This document shows, piece by piece, positions 17,263 through 25,523 of a stretch of 64,000 bases of DNA. Source of the DNA: JANQPX01 sp041398025 (GTDB taxonomy: Bacteria; Pseudomonadota; Alphaproteobacteria; Geminicoccales; Geminicoccaceae); the NCBI GenBank assembly GCA_041398025.1, contig JAWKVM010000018.1:14261-78260 (forward strand). Direction: 5' to 3'. Every line of letters starts with the position of its first letter. Within the stretch, counting starts at the first letter, position 1. A model generated the notes under the pieces. That model worked only from the letters and a program-made list of their open reading frames with translations, was not told where the DNA came from and did no database searches. Position numbers and translations under genes: made by a program.

Positions 17263-19611
17263 TCACGTTGTCGCTTGCGCTTCCTTCGACATGAGAGGCG
17301 CTGGATTAGGCAGTGGGGACGCGCCGCCAAGAAGTCGCAGAGCGTTGGCGACGACGAGGAGCGATGCCCCGACATCCGCAGCAATCGCGCCCCAAAGCGT
17401 CGCAAATCCCGCAAAGGTCAACACCACGAACAGAACTTTGATACCGAGGGAGAAGATGATGTTCTGCTCGATGATGCCGACGGTGCGCCGGGAATGTTCA
17501 ATCAGCCAGGGCAGGCGCTGGAGATCATCGGACATCAGGGCAATGTCGGCGGTTTCGATCGCCGCGTCGCTGCCGATCGTCCCCATGGCGATGCCAAGGC
17601 TGGCGCGGGCCATCGCCGGGGCATCGTTGATGCCGTCACCGACCATGGCGACCGTGCCATGGGTCGCGACCAGTTCCTCGACCGCCGCCACCTTGTCGTC
17701 CGGCAGCAGCTCCGCGCGAACTTCATCGATCCCGACCTCTTTTGCGATCGCCTTGGCTGTTGCCTCATTGTCTCCCGTCAGCATCACGAGATGGCTGATG
17801 GCTGCGCCTCGCAATGCCGAAAGCGCTGTCTTCGCCTCCGGTCGGACGGCATCCGCGACGGCGATGAGGCCGCATACATGTTGATCATTGCCAATCAGAA
17901 CAACGGTCCGACCGCACTGCTCGAGCTTCTCGGCTTGAACGCTGGCTTCGTTCTCGGTGAGGCCTCGCTCCAGAAAATACCGATGTGATCCAAGCCAAAA
18001 CGCTGTCTCGCCGATACGGCCCTCGACGCCTTTCCCCGGCAAGGCTCTCACGTGGTCGGCTTCTATTGGCGGAACGGCAAGGGCGGCCGCATGATCGAGA
18101 ATAGCCCTGGCCAGGGGATGCGTGCTTGCCTGTTCCAGCGCGGCAGCACGCTGCAACAGCTCACGTTCGTCGTGGCCGTTTAGCGGGACGACCTGAACGA
18201 CCTTCGGCTCGCCCAATGTCAACGTGCCGGTCTTGTCAAAGGCAATCGCCTTGAGCCTGGCTGGCTGTTCGAGGTAGCTGCCGCCTTTGATCAGGAGGCC
18301 GTTGCGCGCTGCTGACGCAAGGCCTGAGACAATGCTGACCGGAGTGGATATGACGAGAGCGCACGGGCAGGCGATCACCAACAAGACCAGCGCCTGGTAG
18401 AACCAGTCTTCCCAGAAGCCGCCGAAGAGTAGCGGCGGCACCAAGAAGACGGCGATGGCCACAATGATCACGGCAGGGGTATAGATCTTCGCGAATTTCT
18501 CGACCCACTGCTCCGCGCGGGCGCGTCGGCTGTGCGCTTGCTCGACCATGCGAATGATGCGCGCCAAAGTCGTATCGTCGGCACGCTTCCTGCTCTCGAC
18601 GACGATCACGCCTTCTCCATTGATCGTGCCCGCGAACACATCGTCCCCTGCGTCTTTTGGCACGGGCATGCTTTCGCCCGTGATCGGAGCCTGATTGACG
18701 GCGGTGGCTCCCGAGACGATCTCGCCGTCAAGGGCGATGCGCTCACCAGGACGCACGACAAAGAGCGTGCCGACAGGCGCGTCGGCGGCGGCCATCTCCT
18801 GATCCGGCTTCGTCGCCGAGTAGAGGCGAATTGTCGGCGGCGTCAAATCGAGCAACGCAGCGATCGCCCGCCGCGCCCGGCCGACGCTCCAGCTCTCCAA
18901 GGTCAAAGACAAGGCGAACAGGAACGTCACCGTCGCTGCCTCGAACCACTCGCCGATGGCGACGGCGCCAGTCACCGCGATGACCATCAGCAGGTTGATA
19001 TCGGGTCGCAAGTTTCGCGCTGCATGCCAAGCTTTGACGACAACATAGCGCCCGCCGAACGCGATCGCAGCGAGATAGGCGAGGACTTCGGGAAGCGGCG
19101 TGGCCTGGCCAGCATGGCCAGCCAGCAACTCAAGAGCTGAAGACGGGCTGCCCGAGAGCCAAAGATGAACCAAGAGCCCGGCAAGGGTGGCCATGCCGCT
19201 TAGCGACGTGAGCCAGACCTGAAGGCGCCGATGGCGATCAAGGCCAGGTTCTTCGCGAGCTTGTCTCGTCCATGGTTGCGCCTGCATGCCGGTCTTGGCG
19301 ATCGCTGCGCAGATGTCGTCATCCGACACTTCGGCTTTCTCGGCTGAAACGAACATACGGCCGTTCAAGACGTCGAAGCTGAGCCGATCCGGGCTATCGA
19401 CCAGAGGCCCGATCGCGTTCTTGAGAATGGCCACCTCTTCGGCGCAATCCAGTCCGGAGACCACGAAGCCTCGGCCCCCGTCGGCAGTCCGCTTACCCGG
19501 ATCGCCGATGCCTTGGCCTGCACAGCAATCCGAGCCGTGCTGATGTTTATCTGACGACTCGAGCCGATCCGCATCGGGAGTCGTGTGGCTGTCATGATTG
19601 CTTGCACGCAT
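17263..19611 (-). CDS. P1B-2-type Zn/Cd/Pb-exporting ATPase
   Basis: The 782-residue protein has a His/Cys-containing N-terminus (HDSH, HQHGSDCC) and one heavy-metal-associated domain in which the usual CxxC is CAEE. The P1B core has TGES, the membrane CPC motif (Cys415-Cys417), the phosphorylation motif DKTGT (Asp459), GDGINDAP, and SLGIK plus ADVGASLLVVANALRL in the last helices. Lys and Asp-x-Gly in the last helices identify the Zn2+/Cd2+/Pb2+ group (ZntA, CadA, PbrA) rather than copper pumps. It exports metal from the cytoplasm. The promoter at 19670-19700 has a MerR-type 19-bp spacer, so metal-responsive activation is likely. It is first in an operon with DUF411, the MCO-like gene and the TlpA-like gene. 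Confidence 0.95.
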   Translation of the reverse strand: MRASNHDSHTTPDADRLESSDKHQHGSDCCAGQGIGDPGKRTADGGRGFVVSGLDCAEEVAILKNAIGPLVDSPDRLSFDVLNGRMFVSAEKAEVSDDDICAAIAKTGMQAQPWTRQAREEPGLDRHRRLQVWLTSLSGMATLAGLLVHLWLSGSPSSALELLAGHAGQATPLPEVLAYLAAIAFGGRYVVVKAWHAARNLRPDINLLMVIAVTGAVAIGEWFEAATVTFLFALSLTLESWSVGRARRAIAALLDLTPPTIRLYSATKPDQEMAAADAPVGTLFVVRPGERIALDGEIVSGATAVNQAPITGESMPVPKDAGDDVFAGTINGEGVIVVESRKRADDTTLARIIRMVEQAHSRRARAEQWVEKFAKIYTPAVIIVAIAVFLVPPLLFGGFWEDWFYQALVLLVIACPCALVISTPVSIVSGLASAARNGLLIKGGSYLEQPARLKAIAFDKTGTLTLGEPKVVQVVPLNGHDERELLQRAAALEQASTHPLARAILDHAAALAVPPIEADHVRALPGKGVEGRIGETAFWLGSHRYFLERGLTENEASVQAEKLEQCGRTVVLIGNDQHVCGLIAVADAVRPEAKTALSALRGAAISHLVMLTGDNEATAKAIAKEVGIDEVRAELLPDDKVAAVEELVATHGTVAMVGDGINDAPAMARASLGIAMGTIGSDAAIETADIALMSDDLQRLPWLIEHSRRTVGIIEQNIIFSLGIKVLFVVLTFAGFATLWGAIAADVGASLLVVANALRLLGGASPLPNPAPLMSKEAQATT

Positions 19612-19669
19612 CCTGCATAGCAGCGCGTTCGATGTTGCGCCGCCCCTGGTTGTTGAACTGGTGGCCTGG

Positions 19670-19700
19670 AATGTGGGGCCTCTAGCAGCTTTAGCTTCAA
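19670..19700 (-). promoter_or_regulatory. MerR-type promoter/operator A (ATPase operon)
   Basis: Read on the minus strand, a -35 element TTGAAG (19695-19700) and a -10-like CACATT (19670-19675) are 19 bp apart. The spacer CTAAAGCTGCTAGAGGCCC contains a partial dyad around AGCTGCT. Overlong 19-20 bp spacers with a dyad are the hallmark of promoters activated by MerR-family regulators. Two more sites in this window share the same sequence. A second TTGAAG lies just upstream at 19704-19709. Confidence 0.72.
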
Positions 19701-19874
19701 GAGCTTCAAGGCGATTTTTTCGGGGGACGGCGACTGGTCTAACGAACGCGCCCTTGGGAAGCCTATAGTCTCCTTTCCCCGCGAGAGGGAAATCCGCAAC
19801 GAACGACCTTGCGGCCGTTCTGCAGCAGCGACTCAGAAGACAGATCGAGCCGGCTCGGTTGGCCGCATGTCCCT

Positions 19875-20678
19875 TCAGAATGTCGGCTTCAGTTTTTCAT
19901 CGACGCCTGCGTCCGCCAAGGCTCTCGCGAGGGCATCAGGAGACAGCGACAGATTGCTGACGATTGCGCCTGCAAGGCCAAGAGGTGGCAACGCCTTGCC
20001 GTCGAGCAGGAGCTCGATTTGGGTGGCACTGGTCGTCCACAGCTCCAGATCGTCACGGTTCGGAACCAGGACCATGTCTCCAGGTTGCATGGTCTCGCTC
20101 CAGAGATAGTCGCCGCTCCTGCTCAGGATCTGCACGGGTACGATGCTTCGCGCTCGGACAATCACCCGGGCATCGGTATTTGCCGGCTCATGAACACGCG
20201 CGCCTCCGCCTTGCTCCGCCATCAGAATCGCAAGAATGTTGGCAGGCCGGTCCTCCTTACTCATTTCTGCCTTGCTGACGCTGTCCTTGCTATCAGTGCT
20301 GACCGGCGGAATCCGCTCTTTCTCCATCCCCGGCTGGGTGGCCGCAACGCCAGGACTGGTCACCGCCGTCTTGCGTTCGCCGACCTCAGGTTCTTCGAAG
20401 CGGCCAGCCTCATCCTCGAGCCTTTTAAGCGCGCGCAGGGCTTCCTCGGGCACGCCCGGAACGGTCGCAGACTCGTTGGAGGAATCAACAAGCCTGGTTT
20501 CACCTCTCTCGAGCTGATCGAGCGAATCGGCAGCCCGTGCGGGGCGCGCGGATCGATCGGTCAGATCGCTCTCCAGCGCGACGTAGGATCGGCCTGCCGC
20601 AACGCCGAGAACAATCGGCACGAGAGCGGCTACCAGTGAGGCCTTGCGAAAGCGATTGATCGGACCCTTTGCCTGCAT
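19875..20678 (-). CDS. membrane protein with RodZ-type C-terminal domain (DUF4115-like)
   Basis: The 267-residue protein has one N-terminal transmembrane segment (about 13-30) and a long acidic, low-complexity linker. The C-terminal domain (about 165-260) reads like the periplasmic end of RodZ: RVIVRARSIVPVQI, then QPGDMVLVPN, then LLLDGKALPPLGLAG. The cytoplasmic HTH that lets RodZ bind MreB is absent. It may sense or touch the cell-wall elongation machinery from the periplasm, but that is inference. A GAGGGAGG ribosome site precedes ATG 20678. Promoter B (20736-20766) with a MerR-type spacer lies directly upstream, so it appears to be metal-induced. Confidence 0.75.
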   Translation of the reverse strand: MQAKGPINRFRKASLVAALVPIVLGVAAGRSYVALESDLTDRSARPARAADSLDQLERGETRLVDSSNESATVPGVPEEALRALKRLEDEAGRFEEPEVGERKTAVTSPGVAATQPGMEKERIPPVSTDSKDSVSKAEMSKEDRPANILAILMAEQGGGARVHEPANTDARVIVRARSIVPVQILSRSGDYLWSETMQPGDMVLVPNRDDLELWTTSATQIELLLDGKALPPLGLAGAIVSNLSLSPDALARALADAGVDEKLKPTF

Positions 20679-20735
20679 GCAGACCTCCCTCTGCTCCGTT
20701 GATTGCTGCTCTTGGCGCTGGAGTCGTCGGACACG

Positions 20736-20766
20736 AACATGGGGGCTCCAGCAGCTGTAGGTTCAA
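20736..20766 (-). promoter_or_regulatory. MerR-type promoter/operator B (RodZ-like gene)
   Basis: On the minus strand, -35 TTGAAC (20761-20766) and -10-like CATGTT (20736-20741) are separated by 19 bp. The spacer CTACAGCTGCTGGAGCCCC is nearly the same as in sites A and C. It lies 58 bp upstream of the RodZ-like start and is divergent from the MerR gene. Confidence 0.72.
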
Positions 20767-20817
20767 GGCCGAATTCCGCCCGCGTCCGCTTTCGTTGAAA
20801 GGCAAGCGGCGATGGGC

Positions 20818-20846
20818 TTGCTGCGGGCGGCAGGCAAACCTATAGT
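20818..20846 (+). promoter_or_regulatory. promoter of the MerR-family gene
   Basis: TTGCTG (20818-20823) and TATAGT (20841-20846) are 17 bp apart, a standard vegetative spacing, and lie 22 bp upstream of the merR-like ATG at 20869. A short dyad, CTAT-AGTTCG-ATAG, overlaps the -10 element and could serve repression. Confidence 0.55.
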
Positions 20847-20868
20847 TCGATAGAGATGGAGCTAGGCT

Positions 20869-21297
20869 ATGGACGGACAGACGCTAACAATTGGCGAATT
20901 AGCTCGAAAGGTCGGCTGCAAAGTTCAGACCATTCGGTACTACGAGCAGATCGGACTGCTGCCGCCGCCCGACCGCACCGATGGGAATCAGCGACGTTAC
21001 AGCGGACAGGAGGCAAGGCGGCTCAGCTTCGTTCGCCACGGCCGCGACCTCGGCTTTTCGCTGGACGCGCTTCGCCAGCTGCTGATGCTCGCCGACCATC
21101 CCGATCAGCCTTGCGAGACCGCCGATCAGATCGCCGAACGGCACCTGATCGACATCGAACGCAGGATCGACCGTCTGTCCGCGCTGAAGGTCGAGTTGCA
21201 GGTCATGATCAAACAGTGCCGAGGCAATGAAATCAGATCATGCCGCGTGATCGAGGTGCTCAGTGACCATGGACACTGCTTGAATGATCAGCACTGA
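20869..21297 (+). CDS. MerR-family metal-responsive regulator, PbrR/CadR-like
   Basis: The 142-residue protein has an N-terminal winged HTH (LTIGELARKVGCKVQTIRYYE), a dimerisation helix and a metal-binding C-terminus. Cys17, Cys82 and Cys137 have spacings of 65 and 55 residues. These match Cys14/79/134, the Pb(II) ligands of the lead regulator PbrR. Extra cysteines are at 117 and 125. It probably activates the 19-bp-spacer promoters at 19670, 20736 and 22076 when Pb, Cd or Zn is bound. The gene lies between those targets. Assignment to PbrR rather than CadR or ZntR rests on cysteine spacing and the nearby lspA and P1B-2 ATPase genes. Confidence 0.9.
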   Translation: MDGQTLTIGELARKVGCKVQTIRYYEQIGLLPPPDRTDGNQRRYSGQEARRLSFVRHGRDLGFSLDALRQLLMLADHPDQPCETADQIAERHLIDIERRIDRLSALKVELQVMIKQCRGNEIRSCRVIEVLSDHGHCLNDQH

Positions 21298-21406
21298 GGA
21301 ATCTGGTGAGCGCCGAGTTTGGACGTTGACCAAATGCGCCGATCTCTTGCGGCAATGCATCGCCACCCGACATTCTCATTGAAACTCCTGCCTGCTTGAT
21401 GTTTTT

Positions 21407-21435
21407 GGACCCCTTCGATCCAATAATCGGGGTCC
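21407..21435. repeat. inverted repeat just upstream of the small L,D-transpeptidase gene
   Basis: Perfect 7-bp arms GGACCCC (21407-21413) and GGGGTCC (21429-21435) flank a 15-nt loop. The right arm ends 7 nt before ATG 21443, so a transcript hairpin would hold the ribosome site. Alternatively it is a weak terminator after merR. No T-tract follows. Confidence 0.35.
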
Positions 21436-21442
21436 TGAGCCT

Positions 21443-21961
21443 ATGCGCTTGTTGTTTGCCGCTTGCTGCATTGTCGCTTCTGCAGCCGCAAATTCCCAAT
21501 TCAGCTTTGCCAATATAGCCAGCCACGGAGACGACAAGGTCAGCTTGGTCGTCGTTCACAAAAGCGATCGGCGTCTCGAGCTGCGGAGTGGCGACAAATT
21601 GCTGCATGCCTACCGAGTCGCTCTCGGCTGGGCGCCAAAGGGACATAAGCGAATGGAGGGCGATGGCCGTACACCTGAAGGCGTCTACACCTTGGATTGG
21701 CGCAACCCGGATAGCCGCTTCTATCGCTCGATCCACATCTCCTATCCCGAAGAGCGCGACTTGGTCTCTGCAGAGCGCTGGAAGACACGTGCCGGCGGAA
21801 TGATCATGATTCACGGACTGCCGAGCGACGCCGACCCGGCAGAGGTTGAGAACCACTATGAGATCAATTGGACCGACGGCTGCATTGCGGTCACAAACAC
21901 GGAAATCGACGAAATTTGGTCAGAGGTCGAGGACGGAACGCCAATCATCATCTATCCATAG
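21443..21961 (+). CDS. small YkuD/ErfK-type L,D-transpeptidase (YafK-like)
   Basis: The 172-residue protein has a signal peptide (about 1-17) and a YkuD domain with MIHGLPS and the catalytic Cys motif INWTDGCIAVTNTEI. YafK/DpaA-like members cleave the Braun lipoprotein-peptidoglycan bond, while others make cross-links; sequence alone does not decide between these. The gene lies downstream of merR in the same direction. It is the second YkuD enzyme in the island, which supports a cell-wall remodelling theme. Confidence 0.9.
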   Translation: MRLLFAACCIVASAAANSQFSFANIASHGDDKVSLVVVHKSDRRLELRSGDKLLHAYRVALGWAPKGHKRMEGDGRTPEGVYTLDWRNPDSRFYRSIHISYPEERDLVSAERWKTRAGGMIMIHGLPSDADPAEVENHYEINWTDGCIAVTNTEIDEIWSEVEDGTPIIIYP

Positions 21962-22075
21962 CGATGGCAATTCAATATCTCGCTCGGCGCTAGACGCCCT
22001 TGGTACTTCTTGAACAGCCATCAACGAAGCCGCGATTTGCTCGCTCGACATTGCGAGAATTTCATGCATCACGTC

Positions 22076-22106
22076 TTGAACCTACAGCTGCTAGAGGAAT
22101 TAAATA
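22076..22106 (+). promoter_or_regulatory. MerR-type promoter/operator C (lspA operon)
   Basis: On the plus strand, -35 TTGAAC (22076-22081) and -10 TAAATA (22101-22106) are 19 bp apart. The spacer CTACAGCTGCTAGAGGAAT shares its first 11 bases with site B and matches site A closely. It lies about 150 bp upstream of lspA, with nothing else convincing between. Confidence 0.75.
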
Positions 22107-22257
22107 GGCCCATCGGATAATTGGCTGAGAGCTTCATGCACATGAGCCGCGACCCTTCTCGCTGGATCGCCAGGGCGACGAATCTTGATACAAGGGACCC
22201 GTTCTCGCTCGCCCGGCAGGTTCACGAGGACACAGCCGGTAGGCATAGGCGTTGACC

Positions 22258-22767
22258 ATGAACAAGCGTCGTTGGATCCATGCTGCGATACTGTTGATCG
22301 TTTGTCTATCGGTGCTGCTCGATCAGGGTATGAAATGGCTGGTCGTAAACATCATCATGCAGCCTCCCGATGTCATTCCCTTGCTGCCTTTCTTGAATTT
22401 GCGCCTCGGTTTCAATACCGGTGTGAGCTTCGGTCTCTTCAACGAGCTCTTTGCGGACGCACCCGTGCTGCTAGCCAGTCTTATGTTTCTCATCGTCGGC
22501 GGATTGGCCTTTTGGGCTTGGCGCGCCCAGACCTGGACAGAGTTGATCGGACTGAGCCTCGTGATCGGCGGCGCGCTTGGGAACATCATCGACCGGCTGC
22601 GGCTTGGCGCCGTCGTCGATTTTCTGGATCTGCATGCCGCCGGCTGGCATTGGCCGACCTTCAACACAGCCGATATCGGTATTACCGCGGGCGCCGCTCT
22701 GCTGCTGCTCAGCAGCTTAAGCAATCAGCGCCTCATTGAGGAAAGCGCCGGTGCTCCGCTGCGGTAG
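22258..22767 (+). CDS. lspA: lipoprotein signal peptidase II (LspA; PbrC-like context)
   Basis: The roughly 169-residue, four-helix inner-membrane protein carries the conserved LspA motifs: LDQGMKW near the N-terminus, GNIIDRLRLGAVVDF and the Asp-containing FNTADIG. It cleaves prolipoprotein signal peptides after lipidation. An LspA homologue (PbrC) is a component of the known pbr lead-resistance operon. Here too the gene sits with a PbrR-like regulator and a P1B-2 ATPase, so it is probably an accessory copy rather than the housekeeping gene. ATG 22258 is chosen over an in-frame TTG two codons earlier. Expression is probably from promoter C. Confidence 0.93.
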   Translation: MNKRRWIHAAILLIVCLSVLLDQGMKWLVVNIIMQPPDVIPLLPFLNLRLGFNTGVSFGLFNELFADAPVLLASLMFLIVGGLAFWAWRAQTWTELIGLSLVIGGALGNIIDRLRLGAVVDFLDLHAAGWHWPTFNTADIGITAGAALLLLSSLSNQRLIEESAGAPLR

Positions 22768-22794
22768 CCTCGGTCCAACCAGGGAGAAATCGAT

Positions 22795-23409
22795 ATGAGA
22801 CTGTTGAAGAAGACTGTGTTCGCCTGCATAGCCCTTTTAGCATTTCCGCCGGTCTCGGCAGCCGACGCTTCCGATCCGGCGATACCGCCGGGCGCGATGT
22901 CGGAAAAAGTTCTGGGAGACACCAACGCCGAGATCACCATCATCGAATATGCTTCGCTGACATGCCCGCACTGCGCCCAGTTCCATGAGGAGATCCTGCC
23001 GAAAATCAAGGCCGAATATATCGAGACCGGCAAGGCTAAGCTGGTCTATCGCGACTTTCCACTCGATCAGACGGCCTTGAAAGCGTCTCTGCTCGCGCGA
23101 TGTGCGCCCGACGAACAGTTCTTCACCTTCATCGATGCGCTGTTTTCGCAACAGCCGATGTGGGCAAAAAGCGAAGATCCGGACGAGGCGCTCGCCAACC
23201 TCGGCATGCTAGGTGGGGTCAGCCGAGAGAAGTTTGCGGCCTGCGCCTCAAACGAGGAGCTTACCGACTATGTTCTGCAGGTGCGCTTGGACGGACAGAA
23301 CGAGTTCGCCGTCGACTCCACGCCGACGGTGATCGTCAACGGGAAGAAATTGGCCCATGTGTCGTCATTCGAAGAAGTCAAAGCAGCCGTTGAGCCCTTG
23401 GTTCAGTGA
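22795..23409 (+). CDS. DsbA-family periplasmic thiol-disulfide protein
   Basis: The 204-residue protein has a signal peptide (about 1-20) and a DsbA-type thioredoxin fold with CPHC in LTCPHCAQFHEE (about residues 59-62). The cis-Pro segment is STPTVIVNGKK. It starts 27 bp after lspA with a GGGAGAA ribosome site. The classical CPHC centre predicts an oxidase, unlike the CEAC protein at 10129. Many alphaproteobacteria keep several DsbA paralogues; this one belongs to the metal-regulated operon. Confidence 0.93.
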   Translation: MRLLKKTVFACIALLAFPPVSAADASDPAIPPGAMSEKVLGDTNAEITIIEYASLTCPHCAQFHEEILPKIKAEYIETGKAKLVYRDFPLDQTALKASLLARCAPDEQFFTFIDALFSQQPMWAKSEDPDEALANLGMLGGVSREKFAACASNEELTDYVLQVRLDGQNEFAVDSTPTVIVNGKKLAHVSSFEEVKAAVEPLVQ

Positions 23410-23526
23410 ACTTGTGGCGCCAGACCGTACGAGGGGTTTGATGGTGGAGTGGTTGTCGTTGGCAAGATCGATACCTATCGATCCAATTGGCTATGAGCGT
23501 GAAATGCACGCGAAGGGGCTGATCCG

Positions 23527-24147
23527 ATGACAGCTAGAACAGAGCGTCTCATTATTGCCTTCGCGGCTGGTCTGGCTCTGCTGGGCATCGTATTTTTTGC
23601 GTTCAGTGTTTTCTGGCATGACGATGGACGAGCCGGTCAGACGAGCTCTTCTTCCTCATCCTCTGCGCTCATCAAGAGCGATTTCGAGCTCGTCGATCAA
23701 ACCGGGAGTCCCATCGCCGATGAGGATTTTAAGGGCAGCTGGCAGCTTGTCTTCTTCGGTTTCACATACTGCCCCGACATCTGTCCGACGACGCTTGATA
23801 CGGTGAGTGCGGTGATGGAGGCGCTGGGTTCCGATGCCGATTCAGTTGCGCCGCTGTTCATCACGGTGGATCCCGAGCGCGACACGCCGGACGTGATGGC
23901 TGACTATGTCGCCAACTTCGATTCGCGCATCATCGGCCTGACCGGCAGTCCCGAACAAATCAAGGCGGCTGCGCAGGCATTTCGGGTGTATTACAACAAA
24001 GCCGAAAATACCGATGCGCCGGATGACTATTCGATGGACCATTCAGCATTCCTCTATCTGATGGGACCGAACGGTGAATATGTCAGCCACTTTTCACATA
24101 ACGATGATGTCGAGAAAATCGTAGCCGGCATTCGGGAAAAAATCTGA
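23527..24147 (+). CDS. SCO1/SenC copper-chaperone/thiol protein
   Basis: The 206-residue protein has one N-terminal transmembrane anchor (about 8-30) and a thioredoxin-like domain with the copper motif CPDIC (Cys82, Cys86) and the distant ligand His172 in MDHSAFLYL. SCO proteins deliver copper to the CuA site of cytochrome oxidase or reduce its cysteines. The pairing with the PCu(A)C gene 18 bp downstream is the usual copper-relay arrangement. Confidence 0.94.
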   Translation: MTARTERLIIAFAAGLALLGIVFFAFSVFWHDDGRAGQTSSSSSSSALIKSDFELVDQTGSPIADEDFKGSWQLVFFGFTYCPDICPTTLDTVSAVMEALGSDADSVAPLFITVDPERDTPDVMADYVANFDSRIIGLTGSPEQIKAAAQAFRVYYNKAENTDAPDDYSMDHSAFLYLMGPNGEYVSHFSHNDDVEKIVAGIREKI

Positions 24148-24165
24148 ACATTGAGGGGCCGCACA

Positions 24166-24636
24166 ATGATTCGCCGTTTCTGCCGAGGTCTTATGAGCCT
24201 GTTGGCGCTCGCCCTATCTACGGCCGCCACCGCTGGTGAAATCAAGCAGGTCGGGGATATCGAGGTCGACACGCCTTGGGCGCGCGCCTCGGTTGGTACG
24301 TCGAGGCCGGCAGCTGCTTATTTGACGATCCGCAATGCCGGCGACCGAGCCGATCGCCTGCTCGCCGTCGAATCCCCGCTTGCAGGTCACGTCATGGTAC
24401 ATGCTTCTACGCAGCAGGACGGCATCATGAAGATGACGCCGCTCGACGTCTTGGACCTGCCGGCGCAAGGCGAAGTCAACCTGGCGCCGGGCGGGACGCA
24501 CATCATGCTCATGGATCTTCAGCAGCCGCTTGAGGAAGGCCGAGAGTTGCCACTCAGGCTCATTCTGGAACGCGCCGGGGTCATTGAGGTCAGCGCGCGG
24601 ATCGGCAGCCTGGCGGCCAGAACCCCGCCCGACTAG
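24166..24636 (+). CDS. PCu(A)C-type periplasmic copper chaperone
   Basis: The protein of about 156 residues has a signal peptide (LLALALSTAATAG) and the Cu(I) motif H-M-x-M...H-x-M. This is visible as HVMVHAST, then IMKMTP, then GGTHIMLMDL. Start ATG 24166 follows GAGGGG; an in-frame TTG at 24151 is less likely. It probably hands copper to the SCO protein encoded just upstream. In this context it may also buffer periplasmic copper. Confidence 0.93.
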   Translation: MIRRFCRGLMSLLALALSTAATAGEIKQVGDIEVDTPWARASVGTSRPAAAYLTIRNAGDRADRLLAVESPLAGHVMVHASTQQDGIMKMTPLDVLDLPAQGEVNLAPGGTHIMLMDLQQPLEEGRELPLRLILERAGVIEVSARIGSLAARTPPD

Positions 24637-24782
24637 TTGTGGCAGGTTGTCAATTCGGGCGGGAGGCTCGGCTGTTCACCGATCACGATGTCCGTCAGGA
24701 CACCGGCTCGTGCGGGAATTGACGATGTTGCGCGGCAGCCTATCGGTCAATCCATCGATGCGCGAGGAGGAAACATCGCGAC

Positions 24783-25523
24783 ATGCTTGAGCTTTCCAGC
24801 ATTGGCGTCCTGACGGCGTTTGCCGCCGGAGCGATTTCTTTCCTGTCGCCTTGCGTCCTCCCGCTCGTTCCCGGTTATGTCTCATATGTGACAGGCGCCA
24901 GTCTGACCGACACGCCGGAGCGCGGCTCCGCCGCCATACGGCTTCCGGCTTTGGGTTTGAGCGCGCTTTTCGTGCTCGGGTTCAGCACCGTCTTCGTGAT
25001 TCTTGGTGCGAGCGCCACAGCGCTTGGTCAACTGCTGCTGCAATATCGTTACGAGACCAATATCATTGGCGGCGCCATCATCGTCGTTTTTGGCCTCTTT
25101 ACGATGGGGCTTCTCCGGCTGTCTTGGCTCGATCGCGAATTTCGTCTCCATCAGGAGATTCCGGGAGGTCGTCCGCTTGGCGCCTACATTCTCGGGCTCG
25201 CCTTCGGCTTCGGCTGGACACCTTGCATCGGCCCAGTTCTCGGGGCCATCCTTACGGTCAGCGCGAGCTCAGCCACCGTGCCTCAGGGCATTGCATTGCT
25301 CGCTGTCTATTCACTTGGCCTCGGACTTCCGTTTCTTATTGCAGCAGCCTGTACAGGCGCATTCATTGCTCGTATGCGCATGATGCGGCGGTTTGGGCGG
25401 TCGCTGCAACTGGTGGCCGGCTGCGTGATGGTCGCGATGGGTGTCGCCATGATGACCGGCTATCTGTCGGCGTTTGCCTATTGGCTTATCCAGACCTTCC
25501 CCGGTTTGGCGACGATCGGGTGA
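24783..25523 (+). CDS. CcdA/DsbD-type transmembrane electron carrier
   Basis: The 246-residue protein has six predicted membrane helices. The two redox cysteines are in FLSPCVLPLVPGY and FGWTPCIGPVLG, as in CcdA. It moves electrons from cytoplasmic thioredoxin to periplasmic TlpA-, SCO- or DsbC-like proteins. It follows the copper chaperone gene after about 145 bp in the same direction. It likely keeps the SCO and TlpA-like proteins of the island reduced, balancing the DsbA/DsbB oxidases. Confidence 0.93.
   Translation: MLELSSIGVLTAFAAGAISFLSPCVLPLVPGYVSYVTGASLTDTPERGSAAIRLPALGLSALFVLGFSTVFVILGASATALGQLLLQYRYETNIIGGAIIVVFGLFTMGLLRLSWLDREFRLHQEIPGGRPLGAYILGLAFGFGWTPCIGPVLGAILTVSASSATVPQGIALLAVYSLGLGLPFLIAAACTGAFIARMRMMRRFGRSLQLVAGCVMVAMGVAMMTGYLSAFAYWLIQTFPGLATIG

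Noticed and set aside
19809..20639. 276-residue open frame on the plus strand
   Set aside because: It is antisense to the RodZ-like gene, which has a ribosome site, a promoter and a recognisable domain.
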